Positions 27,322-35,597 are shown, numbered from the stretch's first letter. The stretch is DNA of 64,000 nucleotides from an uncultured Bacilli bacterium (GCA_934091055.1 CAKOKN010000002.1:62001-126000); one strand, 5' to 3'. Made by a program: numbers and translations. Notes: generated from the sequence alone by a model not told the origin.

Positions 27322-28002
27322 ATGAAAAAAGTATATTTAATAATAATTCTTTTTTTATCATGTTACTTTATATATAATAAAACAATCAATGAAAAATTAT
27401 ATTACTTAACCATCGGAGATGCCATATCTAAAGGAACAAATGAATATAACATAGTAACATATGGTTACAACGATTACATAAAAGATTATCTAAGTAATAA
27501 AAACAAATTAAAAGAATATAATAAAACATTTACCAACAACGATTACACAATCGAAGACATAGCGAGAATAATAAAGTATAATGAAACAAAAGACGGTTAT
27601 ACTCTAAATAGGTTAATAAAAAAAGCAGATATAATAACAATATCCCTAGGAATGAATGAATTATATTATAAATTAGAACAAAATAACGAAAATATATATA
27701 CTTATATTGATAATATATTAGATAAATATCAGGAAATATTAGACTATATAAACAAATTTCATCATCAAAAAGTATACATTTTGGGTTTTTATAACACTCT
27801 TGGCAAAGATAATGATATTTTCGAATATGCAAATTATAATCTTAATAAACTGTGTAACAAATACAATTATACATATATAGATTTAAGCAAACAACTAGAT
27901 AACAATCCAAATTATATCGCAAATCAAACAAAATTTATACCAAATAGCAAGGGATATGAAAAAATTTTTCAAATAATAGTTGAAAATTTAGAAAATAACT
28001 GA
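27322..28002 (+). CDS. SGNH/GDSL-hydrolase-fold protein, catalytic residues apparently lost
   Basis: 226 aa with an N-terminal signal anchor (KKVYLIIILFLSCYFIYN). The region LTIGDAISKGTNEYNIVTYG aligns with block I of GDSL hydrolases (usually GDSxxxG), but the nucleophile Ser is Ala (codon GCC). Block III is present as ITISLGMNELYY, and the last block FIPNSKGYEKIF lacks the His that normally precedes Pro-Asn. This points to an extracytoplasmic non-catalytic member. Stop is TGA. It lies between murA and rpmE on the same strand. Confidence 0.7.
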   Translation: MKKVYLIIILFLSCYFIYNKTINEKLYYLTIGDAISKGTNEYNIVTYGYNDYIKDYLSNKNKLKEYNKTFTNNDYTIEDIARIIKYNETKDGYTLNRLIKKADIITISLGMNELYYKLEQNNENIYTYIDNILDKYQEILDYINKFHHQKVYILGFYNTLGKDNDIFEYANYNLNKLCNKYNYTYIDLSKQLDNNPNYIANQTKFIPNSKGYEKIFQIIVENLENN

Positions 28003-28028
28003 TATAATATAACCTGTAAATTTATTAC

Positions 28029-28043
28029 TATGACTTTTTGTCA
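28029..28043 (+). promoter_or_regulatory. small hairpin in the rpmE leader
   Basis: ATGAC / GTCAT with loop TTTTT, followed by GGCGGAAGGAGA, the rpmE ribosome-binding site. Many ribosomal-protein genes have autoregulatory leaders; this one is too short for me to assign. Confidence 0.3.
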
Positions 28044-28063
28044 TGGCGGAAGGAGAGAAAAAA

Positions 28064-28279
28064 ATGAAAAAGAACATTCATCCAAATGAAAATATAACTA
28101 AATTTGTTTGTGCTTGTGGTAATGTAATCGAAGCTGCCACTACAAGAAGCGAAGAAACATTTCCAATAGAAGTATGTTCAAAATGTCATCCATTCTATAC
28201 TGGAAAACAAAATTTAGGATCTAAAAAGGGACAAGTAGAAAAATTCAATAAAAAATTTGGTTTTACTACTGAAAAATAA
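28064..28279 (+). CDS. rpmE: 50S ribosomal protein L31, zinc-binding type
   Basis: 71 aa from ATG at 28064 after AAGGAG. MKKNIHPNENITKFVCACGN then VCSKCHPFYTGKQ carries the cysteine set of zinc-containing L31, with the typical HPFYTGKQ block and ending KFNKKFGF. The zinc form in one copy suggests no need here for a zinc-free paralogue, although that gene could be elsewhere. Confidence 0.95.
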   Translation: MKKNIHPNENITKFVCACGNVIEAATTRSEETFPIEVCSKCHPFYTGKQNLGSKKGQVEKFNKKFGFTTEK

Positions 28280-28303
28280 TGTGATTGAATTCACATTTTT
28301 TTA
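28278..28303 (+). terminator. rpmE terminator
   Basis: AATGTG / CACATT hairpin followed by seven or more T, starting at the stop codon. Confidence 0.85.
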
Positions 28304-28336
28304 TTTTTATGGTATAATTAGCGTAAGTGATGAAAA

Positions 28337-30328
28337 ATGATTAATAAGAAAAAAGAAAAACTGAATTTAAAAAAATATTTTTTAAAGATAAAAAACAACT
28401 ATCTATTAGTGGTGATTTTCGTTTTGTCCTTATTATCAAATGATCTGATACTGAGATTAATAACGGTAAGAAACGGACTGAGTATATCGCCGTTACTGAT
28501 GGATATAGCATATTTAATAATATTATCCTTATTTTCCCTTTTATTTAAAAAAGAGAATAGAATAAAATATTTTATAATTGTGTCAATAATACTAGATGTA
28601 GTGTGTGTAATAAATAGTATATATTATCACTACTACAGTTCATTTGCATCTATATCTCTATTAGCGACAGCTGTCTTTGCCGCGGATGTTAGTGATGCAA
28701 TAGTAGAAAATGTCCTAAAGCCAATAGACTTTATATATCTTTGGCAAATAATATTCATATGTTGTTCTTACCACTACTTAAAAAAGAAAGATTATTTCAA
28801 AACATCAAAAATACAAAGTAAGAAAAAACTAGTAAAGAAAGGCCTACTAACATCACTGGTTTGTATATTAGTAGGAGCCATATTTATGCCATCAAATGCT
28901 TGGTCTAGATTATATAAACTGTGGAATAGAGAATCCGTAGTTATGAATTATGGCGTTTATGTATATCAAGTAGACGACTTAATACAAAGCTTAACGCCGA
29001 AGATAAATAGTATATTTGGACACGATAGTTCACTAAAAAAAGTTTCTAAATACTATAAAGAACATAAATATAAACAAATAAATAATGAATACACAAATAT
29101 ATTCGAAGGAAAAAATGTTATAGTAATACACGCAGAAAGTATTCAAACATTTCCAATGAAGCTAAGCTTTAATAATAAAGAAGTAACCCCTAATCTAAAC
29201 AAATTAGCCAAAGAAGGAATATTCTTTAGTAACTTCTATTCAGAAGTAGGAGTAGGGACAAGTAGCGATGCAGAGTTTACTTTTAATACATCTCTTATGC
29301 CATCAAATAAAGGCACAGTATTTGTAAATTACTTCGATAGAGAATATGTGGCAACCCCGAGATTATTAAAAGAAAAAGGCTATTATACATTTAGTATGCA
29401 CGCTAACACGGGAGAATTTTGGAACCGTAACACAATGCATAAAAATTTAGGATATGACAAGTTTTATAGCAAAAATTCATATACAATAGATGAAACAATA
29501 GGATTAGGTTTATCTGATAAATCATTCTTTAAACAATCTGTTGAAATAATGAAAAATATCAAAGAAACAGAAAAAGGACCATATTATGGACTACTTATAA
29601 TGTTAACTAATCACACTCCATTTAGTGATTTAGATCTAATGGATGAATATCCTACCACAATAGATGTAGATATCAATAATCAAACAATAACAAGAAATTA
29701 TTTAAATGGAACCACGATGGGAAATTATATAAGATCAGTTCATTATGCAGATCAAGCAATTGGTGAATTTGTAGACAATCTTGATAAGTCGGGCTTATTA
29801 GATAATACAGTCTTAATAATATACGGTGATCACGACGCTAGATTAGATTTCAGTGATTTCAATACCTTGTATAACTATGATCCAATAACAGACACAGTAA
29901 AAACAGAAGAAGATGAAGGATATATTTCATACAATGAATATAATTACGAGTTAGATAGAAAAGTACCATTTATCATATGGACTAAAGATAAAGAATTTAA
30001 TCTAGAAGTAACTACCCCAATGGGTATGATAGATGCATTACCAACAATTGGTAATATGCTTGGTATTCATAGCAAGTACCAACTAGGTCAAGATATCTTC
30101 AATTTAAAAGATGATAACATAGTAACATTTGTAGATGGATCTTTCTTAACATCAAAAATTTACTACAATTCACCAAAAGGAGAAATATATTCGATAAATA
30201 ATGAACCAATATCAGAAGAATATCTTCAAGAAAGAATAAAACACTCTTCTGAATTGATTGAAATATCAAATGATATTATTTCTTATAATTTAATAAAAGA
30301 ATTAGAGGCGGTTAAACCTAAAAATTAG
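28337..30328 (+). CDS. ltaS: lipoteichoic acid synthase-like sulfatase
   Basis: 663 aa. N-terminal five-helix membrane part (to ~200), then an extracellular alkaline-phosphatase/sulfatase domain. Metal and catalytic residues fit LtaS: Glu in VIVIHAESIQTF (~255), nucleophile Thr in VGVGTSSDAEF (~300), HANTGEFWNRN (His, Trp, Arg; ~350), and YGDHDARL (Asp-His; ~490). LtaS polymerises glycerol phosphate from phosphatidylglycerol; a different glycerolphosphate or phosphoethanolamine acceptor cannot be excluded. Confidence 0.88.
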   Translation: MINKKKEKLNLKKYFLKIKNNYLLVVIFVLSLLSNDLILRLITVRNGLSISPLLMDIAYLIILSLFSLLFKKENRIKYFIIVSIILDVVCVINSIYYHYYSSFASISLLATAVFAADVSDAIVENVLKPIDFIYLWQIIFICCSYHYLKKKDYFKTSKIQSKKKLVKKGLLTSLVCILVGAIFMPSNAWSRLYKLWNRESVVMNYGVYVYQVDDLIQSLTPKINSIFGHDSSLKKVSKYYKEHKYKQINNEYTNIFEGKNVIVIHAESIQTFPMKLSFNNKEVTPNLNKLAKEGIFFSNFYSEVGVGTSSDAEFTFNTSLMPSNKGTVFVNYFDREYVATPRLLKEKGYYTFSMHANTGEFWNRNTMHKNLGYDKFYSKNSYTIDETIGLGLSDKSFFKQSVEIMKNIKETEKGPYYGLLIMLTNHTPFSDLDLMDEYPTTIDVDINNQTITRNYLNGTTMGNYIRSVHYADQAIGEFVDNLDKSGLLDNTVLIIYGDHDARLDFSDFNTLYNYDPITDTVKTEEDEGYISYNEYNYELDRKVPFIIWTKDKEFNLEVTTPMGMIDALPTIGNMLGIHSKYQLGQDIFNLKDDNIVTFVDGSFLTSKIYYNSPKGEIYSINNEPISEEYLQERIKHSSELIEISNDIISYNLIKELEAVKPKN

Positions 30329-30341
30329 AGTATTAATAATA

Positions 30342-30363
30342 TGATACTATTATGATACTATAA
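30342..30363 (+). promoter_or_regulatory. tandem 11-bp repeat upstream of agrA
   Basis: ATGATACTATT immediately followed by ATGATACTATA, ending 17 bp before the agrA start. One helical turn of spacing is what a dimeric regulator would want, but it may also be a chance AT-rich repeat containing promoter elements. Confidence 0.35.
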
Positions 30364-30380
30364 TGATGGAGGCAAATAAA

Positions 30381-31103
30381 ATGATAAAATTTATACTATG
30401 CGATGATAGTACCAACGCATTAGATAGAGCAAGTCAAGCAGTAACCAAAACTATGATGAATTATGATATTGAATATAGAATACATAAATTTACAAGATTT
30501 GATGATAAATTAAAGGAAATGATAAAAGATGAGGCTGATACTAAAATTTATATTTTAGATATTGAACTACCAATAGTAAGTGGTTTAGAAATAGCTTCAG
30601 AAATAAGAGAGATAGATGATGATAGCATAATAATATTTGTAACAGCACATTCTGAGTGCAAAAATGATATCTTCTATTCAAGATTACAGGCAATAGACTT
30701 TATTTCTAAATATCATAGATATGAGGAAAGATTAGGCCAAACAATAGAACACGTGCTTAAAAAGTTGTGTAAGAATAAATCAATAGATTTTACATACGGT
30801 CACGTATATAATAAAATATTCTATAAAGAAATTAATTATATAGAAAAATCACCATCTCAAAATAAATGTATAATACATTTAACAAATAAGGATGAAAAGT
30901 TTATTTCTGATACTATAATGAAATTAAAACAAGATTTAGGTTCACCATTTTTCCAAACACATAAATCTTGTCTAGTTAATCTAGATAACATAAAATTTAT
31001 AGATTATGCAAAATTCACAATATATTTTAAAAATGGAGAAAGTACATTACTTCTAACTCCTATAGCTAGAAAGGAGTTGAGGAAACGTGTCGGAAGTTAT
31101 TAA
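30381..31103 (+). CDS. agrA: AgrA-type LytTR response regulator
   Basis: ~240 aa. Receiver domain with DD in FILCDDST, phospho-acceptor Asp in YILDIELP (~61) and a conserved Thr/Lys pair (VTAHSE; ISKYHR). C-terminal LytTR DNA-binding domain, IYFKNGESTLLL and HKSCLVNLDNIKFID. Start at 30381 after GGAGGCAAATAAA. Its last 17 bases overlap agrC, so the pair is co-translated. Here agrA precedes agrC, and agrBD are on the opposite strand. Confidence 0.88.
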   Translation: MIKFILCDDSTNALDRASQAVTKTMMNYDIEYRIHKFTRFDDKLKEMIKDEADTKIYILDIELPIVSGLEIASEIREIDDDSIIIFVTAHSECKNDIFYSRLQAIDFISKYHRYEERLGQTIEHVLKKLCKNKSIDFTYGHVYNKIFYKEINYIEKSPSQNKCIIHLTNKDEKFISDTIMKLKQDLGSPFFQTHKSCLVNLDNIKFIDYAKFTIYFKNGESTLLLTPIARKELRKRVGSY

Positions 31104-32412
31104 TGCATTTGCAAGTGGTGTATCTTTAGATGTTTCTGTATGTTTCTTTGGTAAAATAGTATTTGAAGAATTCAGAAAGAAAAATAAATCTTATAACATA
31201 TTTATATTCTTATGTAGTAGTATATTACTTTCATTAATTAGTTCCTATCTTACTGGAACACCAAAAACAATTTTATTAAGTTTAATAATCTTCTTAACTT
31301 TAAAAGCAATGTTTAAAGTAGAAACTGGAAAAGCATTATTTTCCACAATAATATATTCAATCGCAGCAATAATTCCTGATTTGATAGTAACAACATTCTT
31401 TATTTATGCATTAGTTGGAAAAGCTTACTTCTATGCACATCTAGCTGGCAGTGCAATATGTACCATATGTGTTAGTGGTCTAATGATTTTATTAATTTAT
31501 GTCGCTAGAAAGCCATTAAAGAAGGTAGTGAATTTTAATCCGTCAACAAATAAAAAGATAGTATTTGTGTCATTCATAACTTTGGTGTCTTTGGCTATAT
31601 TCTTTTATAGATTAATAAAAACATTTGAATTTAATAATGACATACTTTATTACATATTAGTTATAGTTACATTGATACTAATTCTATTACTATTATTTAA
31701 ACAAAAATCGGATAACGAAAATATTACCAAAAGGTATGACGATTTATTAACAGTTATGAAAGAGTATGAAACAGACATAGAAAAGCAAAGATCAACTATG
31801 CACGAAAATAAAAATGAACTTATGACTATAAAAAGTAAAATTAATGGTCGTGAGAAAGAAGCTGAAGTACTAAGATATATTGACAGTATAATTGGCGATA
31901 AAGTTACTAAGGGAAAAACAAAATATTCCAAATTTAAATACTTGCCATCAAATGGTTTAAAAGGATTTTTCTATTATAAAGTTCTAGAAGCTGGAGAAAA
32001 AGATATTGATACAACAGTTAACGTTTCAAAACAAATAGAAAATTGTTTCTTAAAAGATTTAAAGACTAATGATTTCAAACAATTGGCAAGATTAATTGGT
32101 GTATATTTAGATAATGCCATCGAAGCTAGCGCAGCATCAGATAAAAAATTATTAGGAATAGAAGTTTACTTAATAAACGGTAATGCAAAAATAATTATTT
32201 CTAATACTTACGCCAATGATATAAATCTTGATAAAATGGGAAAAGAAAGATATAGTACAAAGGGTAAAAACAGAGGTCACGGCCTATTACTAGTAGAAAT
32301 GATACTAAGTAAAAGCGATATCTTTGAAGCAAAAACAAAAGTAACAGATGAGTTATACATACAAGAATTGACTATTAAAAATAAAACAAATAAAGAAAAA
32401 GACGCAAAATAA
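31087..32412 (+). CDS. agrC: AgrC-type sensor histidine kinase (peptide receptor)
   Basis: 441 aa. Six or seven hydrophobic segments through ~215, then a coiled linker, the HPK10-type histidine in STMHENKNELMTIK (~240), the N box LIGVYLDNAIEASA (~337) and the G box STKGKNRGHGLLLVEMIL (~400). Begins with GTG inside the agrA coding end after AAAGGAGTTGAGG. It should sense the peptide made from agrD on the facing strand. Confidence 0.87.
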   Translation: MSEVINAFASGVSLDVSVCFFGKIVFEEFRKKNKSYNIFIFLCSSILLSLISSYLTGTPKTILLSLIIFLTLKAMFKVETGKALFSTIIYSIAAIIPDLIVTTFFIYALVGKAYFYAHLAGSAICTICVSGLMILLIYVARKPLKKVVNFNPSTNKKIVFVSFITLVSLAIFFYRLIKTFEFNNDILYYILVIVTLILILLLLFKQKSDNENITKRYDDLLTVMKEYETDIEKQRSTMHENKNELMTIKSKINGREKEAEVLRYIDSIIGDKVTKGKTKYSKFKYLPSNGLKGFFYYKVLEAGEKDIDTTVNVSKQIENCFLKDLKTNDFKQLARLIGVYLDNAIEASAASDKKLLGIEVYLINGNAKIIISNTYANDINLDKMGKERYSTKGKNRGHGLLLVEMILSKSDIFEAKTKVTDELYIQELTIKNKTNKEKDAK

Positions 32413-32440
32413 AAAGGTCACAAATTGTGATCTTTTATTT
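32412..32440. terminator. bidirectional terminator between agrC and agrD
   Basis: AAAAGGTCAC / GTGATCTTTT with a 5-base loop; T runs on both strands. It separates the convergent agrA-agrC and agrB-agrD units. Confidence 0.85.
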
Positions 32441-32450
32441 ATTGTGCAGA

Positions 32451-32567
32451 TTATTTGTTTAATAAAGATTTTGGCATTTTAGGTTCATCAGCAAACCATA
32501 ATATGCAAGCTTTAGTACCTAAGTTAGAAGACAATGAACCGATCCAAGATAATAATGATGCAAACAT
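32451..32567 (-). CDS. agrD: AgrD autoinducing peptide precursor
   Basis: 38 aa read on the minus strand from the ATG after AAAGGAGGTACAGT. Three AgrD parts are visible: an amphipathic N-terminus (MFASLLSWIGSLSSNLG), a core TKACILWFA with the single Cys at residue 21, and a charged C-terminal recognition tail DEPKMPKSLLNK, matching the DEPxxPKxL pattern of AgrD. The mature peptide is expected to be a thiolactone closing on Cys21, most likely the ring CILWF or CILWFA with a short N-terminal tail. It starts 29 nt after agrB on the same strand. Confidence 0.92.
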   Translation of the reverse strand: MFASLLSWIGSLSSNLGTKACILWFADEPKMPKSLLNK

Positions 32568-32596
32568 ACTGTACCTCCTTTACTTCTTATTCCATA

Positions 32597-33205
32597 TTAA
32601 CTATAAGAAACATCATAGTTTTTATAGTTATTATATGGTAATTGAAACATCCTATAAATTAAAGGGTGAATCATCAAAGTAGCTTCCAATAACCCCAAGA
32701 ATAAATAATTACTAATAGAACTATCTCTAAATACAACAATTAATATCAAATAAATAATACCATTTATCAAAGTGAAAATCTTATAAATTTTTCTTTTTCT
32801 TGCATTCAATAAAGGTCTTTTGTAGGTATCCGCTGGTGCATATTTAATTAAACATATAAATGATAAACAACTAATACTTATCTTTATATAAGAAGGAATG
32901 TCAACGTACTTAGCAATAAGTGCTCCTCCTATAAAGAAGAGAATTGAAATAATTAAACAATGACTGCTTTTCTTTGCGTGCATTCCAAATGCGGTAGTTC
33001 TAATAATATTATAAAAAATCATAATAATCAACATATCTTTAAATATTCCTAAAATAAAAGCTAATATAAAGATAATTACTATCTTTGTTACAGTAAGATA
33101 AATAGCTTCAAGTCCATAGGCAATTTCCTCAAGTTTTTCCTCACTAAAGTTTGGATTTTTCTTCTTTATCTTACTTATAGAATTATTTAAAAACTTCTCT
33201 TTCAT
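32597..33205 (-). CDS. agrB: AgrB peptide-processing protease
   Basis: 202 aa membrane cysteine protease that cuts and cyclises AgrD. The catalytic His and Cys lie in FGMHAKKSSHCLI (near residues 75-83), and the conserved KYAPADTYKRPL is near 120. Four or more hydrophobic helices. Operon partner is agrD immediately downstream. Confidence 0.93.
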   Translation of the reverse strand: MKEKFLNNSISKIKKKNPNFSEEKLEEIAYGLEAIYLTVTKIVIIFILAFILGIFKDMLIIMIFYNIIRTTAFGMHAKKSSHCLIISILFFIGGALIAKYVDIPSYIKISISCLSFICLIKYAPADTYKRPLLNARKRKIYKIFTLINGIIYLILIVVFRDSSISNYLFLGLLEATLMIHPLIYRMFQLPYNNYKNYDVSYS

Positions 33206-33293
33206 TTCCTACTCACAACTACAGTATATCACGAATAAGTATTTCAATAAGTATGTCATATCTTAAACAAGCACCATTTATAAATAAGAAAAA

Positions 33294-33315
33294 TAATTAA
33301 CAAATAGTTAACTAC
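33294..33315 (-). promoter_or_regulatory. possible AgrA-type direct repeat upstream of agrB
   Basis: On the minus strand, GTTAACTATTT is followed by GTTAATTATTT: two GTTAA cores 11 bp apart, resembling AgrA-class direct repeats, ~90 bp upstream of agrB. The 211-bp divergent gap also holds AATAAGTAT twice (around 33234-33254). No gene is present in the gap. Confidence 0.35.
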
Positions 33316-33416
33316 AAAATCATTTAATCTTTTCAAATTATAATACCATTTAAATTAACAATTATCTTGTTATAAATAAAAAAAAGTAGTATAATGTAAT
33401 AGAGGTGAATAATTAA

Positions 33417-33731
33417 ATGGAACCATATCAATACATAATTATAATAGCAGTGTTATTAATAATAGCCTTTTCAGTAGTAAAAATGAATAAAAAAGATTTA
33501 AAGCTAGAACTTAATAAATTAGTCGATTTACTAGGAGGCAAAGAAAACATTTTAAGTACTGAAGTAGAAATGTCCCGTTTTAAAGTAACATTAAAAGATA
33601 TATCAAAAGCAAACAAAGATGGTATTTTAAAATTAGGAGCTAAAGGTGTAGTAGAAATTGATGATCAACTAAAAATAATATTAGGTTCAGATGCCAAGAA
33701 ACTAAAGAAATATATAGATGATTTAAAGTAA
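33417..33731 (+). CDS. membrane-anchored PTS EIIB-like protein lacking the phosphocysteine
   Basis: 104 aa: one N-terminal transmembrane helix (YIIIIAVLLIIAFSVVKM), then a glucose-type EIIB fold: LNKLVDLLGGKENILSTEVE, MSRFKVTLKD, LGAKGVVEIDDQLKIILG. In true EIIB the strand is CxTRLRF with Cys receiving phosphate from EIIA. Here the aligned position is Glu (VEMSRFKV), so it cannot carry out phosphotransfer and may mimic the phosphorylated form. It has its own terminator and is followed by a sensor kinase gene. Confidence 0.7.
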   Translation: MEPYQYIIIIAVLLIIAFSVVKMNKKDLKLELNKLVDLLGGKENILSTEVEMSRFKVTLKDISKANKDGILKLGAKGVVEIDDQLKIILGSDAKKLKKYIDDLK

Positions 33732-33740
33732 TTAACAGTC

Positions 33741-33767
33741 AAAAAAGAACAAAAAGTTCTTTTTTTT
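33741..33767 (+). terminator. terminator after the EIIB-like gene
   Basis: AAAAAAGAAC / GTTCTTTTTT hairpin with loop AAAAA and T-rich tail. Confidence 0.85.
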
Positions 33768-33837
33768 GACATTTTTCGACAAAATTCGACAAATAAAAAG
33801 TATATAATATTTTTAGTAAAAGGAAAAGGTGAAATAA

Positions 33838-35082
33838 ATGGATACCTCAATTATTGAAAATATTATACCTAATATCATACTTATAATATTCCCATTGTTA
33901 ATATATTTAGTCTGTATTTGCTGCAAAGAAACAATAACCAAATCATACAATCAACTAATATTAAATATAGCGTTATTTACTTCATTATATTTATGTTTAA
34001 GATATGGAACAATAACCAATAGTAGTAAAATACTATTATTCTGTAATATTCCCATAGTGATAAGTTATCTAAAAAAGAAACCTTTTGTAGGAGCAGTGCT
34101 TTCTATAATTAATATAGCTTATTGCTATTTTATGTTTCAGACAGATAATTTCTATATAATAACAGGAATAAAATACCTATCATATTTTATACTATATCTT
34201 TGTGCCAATAAAAAAAGACTAAGTTCAGAAAGCTTTATTCTATCAATTGCAGTACTTCAAGGTTTCTTTCTATCATTTGAATATTTCTTTAAAGAAGTAG
34301 ATATATCTATAAACGATTTTCTATTATTACTAATACTAGTATTTATATATTACTTTGTAACCTTCTTTGTGGTTTATATATTTAAAATAACAGAAAGAGT
34401 GCAATCACTAAATACTTCAATAAAAAAATTAGAAAAAGATAAAATAATAAAAGATGCATTATTCAAGTTAACACATGAAGTAAAAAATCCATTAGCGGTC
34501 TGCAAAGGATATCTAGATATGATAGATATAGATAAAAAAGATAAAGCAAATAGATATATTATGATAATGAAACAAGAAATCAATCGTAGTCTAAATATTA
34601 TGAGTGATTTTCTAGAATTCAATAAAATCAAAATAATAAAAGAAACATTTGATTTAAATTTATTATTAGATGACGTCTATGATTGTATAAAAATAATAGT
34701 TAAGAATAAAAATATAAAATTAGAATATATAGAACAAGTTAATAATGAAATATATATAAATGGCGATTATGAAAGACTAAAACAAGTATTAATTAATTTA
34801 ATAAAAAATAGTTATGAAGCAATAATAGAAGAAGGACTAATAACAATATCAAGTGAAATAAACAAAAACTATATAAATGTTATAGTAAAAGATAATGGTA
34901 TTGGAATGGATGAAGAAACATTAAGTAATGTCAAAGAAATGTTTTATACTACTAAGAAAACTGGTACAGGACTAGGAGTAGCCCTTTCAAATGAAATAAT
35001 TAAAGCCCATAATGGAGAACTAATATATAGTTCAAAACCAAATATAGGAACAAAAGTTACAATAAGATTACCATATGTGTAA
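33838..35082 (+). CDS. membrane sensor histidine kinase
   Basis: 414 aa. N-terminal ~190 residues form six or so transmembrane helices without a large outside loop. H box LFKLTHEVKNPLAVCKGYLDMI (~210), N box QVLINLIKNSYEAIIEEG (~320), G boxes VKDNGIGMDEE and TKKTGTGLGVALSNEIIKAHNGEL. The layout resembles KinB-like kinases of sporulating Bacilli. No response regulator is adjacent, so it is an orphan or feeds a phosphorelay. Confidence 0.85.
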   Translation: MDTSIIENIIPNIILIIFPLLIYLVCICCKETITKSYNQLILNIALFTSLYLCLRYGTITNSSKILLFCNIPIVISYLKKKPFVGAVLSIINIAYCYFMFQTDNFYIITGIKYLSYFILYLCANKKRLSSESFILSIAVLQGFFLSFEYFFKEVDISINDFLLLLILVFIYYFVTFFVVYIFKITERVQSLNTSIKKLEKDKIIKDALFKLTHEVKNPLAVCKGYLDMIDIDKKDKANRYIMIMKQEINRSLNIMSDFLEFNKIKIIKETFDLNLLLDDVYDCIKIIVKNKNIKLEYIEQVNNEIYINGDYERLKQVLINLIKNSYEAIIEEGLITISSEINKNYINVIVKDNGIGMDEETLSNVKEMFYTTKKTGTGLGVALSNEIIKAHNGELIYSSKPNIGTKVTIRLPYV

Positions 35083-35139
35083 TCTTTTCTTTTATTATTT
35101 CAATTTTTTTGTTATAATATTAAATACAGGTGAGCAAAT

Positions 35140-35403
35140 ATGAAAGATATATTTTTAAACAATTTACCATTTATAGATTTGCACGGATTTGATACAGAAA
35201 GTGCTAGAGTAGCAACAAATGATTTCATAGACGATAGTCTAGTACTAAAATACAACAAAGTATTAATAATTCACGGCAAGGGAAAGGGACTAGTAAAGAA
35301 GTCAGTATATGAAGCTTTATCCCATCGAAGAGAAGTTATAAAGTTCCATACTGACAACTTAAATGATGGCTGTACGATTGTGTATTTAACTGTTGACAAG
35401 TAA
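35140..35403 (+). CDS. stand-alone Smr-domain protein
   Basis: 87 aa consisting only of an Smr domain: FIDLHGFDTESARVATNDFI, then VLIIHGKGKGLVKKSVYEAL with HGKGKG, and a final VYLTV. Smr domains cut or bind nucleic acid and usually end MutS2 or accompany PPR proteins; MutS2 itself is not in the window. A promoter for the next small gene overlaps its stop codon. Confidence 0.82.
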   Translation: MKDIFLNNLPFIDLHGFDTESARVATNDFIDDSLVLKYNKVLIIHGKGKGLVKKSVYEALSHRREVIKFHTDNLNDGCTIVYLTVDK

Positions 35404-35421
35404 AAACTAGTGTGCTATAAT
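35393..35421 (+). promoter_or_regulatory. consensus promoter
   Basis: TTGACA (35393-35398, overlapping the end of the Smr gene), 17-bp spacer, TATAAT (35416-35421). Drives the 39-aa ORF and possibly the anchored surface gene after it. Confidence 0.85.
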
Positions 35422-35446
35422 AGGTCTCAATTTTAGGGAATGTATT

Positions 35447-35566
35447 ATGCTAGAAGATAAAATTATAAAACTAATGAGAGAAATAAATACCATTGTTAAC
35501 AGCATCATATCTATAATAGTTTTAATAATCATATGTCTATTAATTTGCATCTTGGAGGTTATCTAG
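35447..35566 (+). CDS. putative 39-residue membrane peptide
   Basis: ATG at 35447 after AGGGAATGT, with a consensus promoter just upstream. Encodes MLEDKIIKLMREINTIVNSI followed by a single strongly hydrophobic segment (SIIVLIIICLLICILEVI), ending TAG at 35564-35566. An amphipathic/charged start plus one helix suggests a small membrane peptide. It could be a chance ORF in AT-rich DNA; the promoter position supports it being real. Confidence 0.5.
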   Translation: MLEDKIIKLMREINTIVNSIISIIVLIIICLLICILEVI

Positions 35567-35597
35567 TTATAACACAACTAAATAAAGGGAGGGTTTT

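Noticed and set aside
32455..32682. Plus-strand reading frame across the agrD/agrB junction
   Set aside because: The opposite strand holds agrD with a good ribosome-binding site and agrB's end; the plus frame has neither site nor recognisable sequence.
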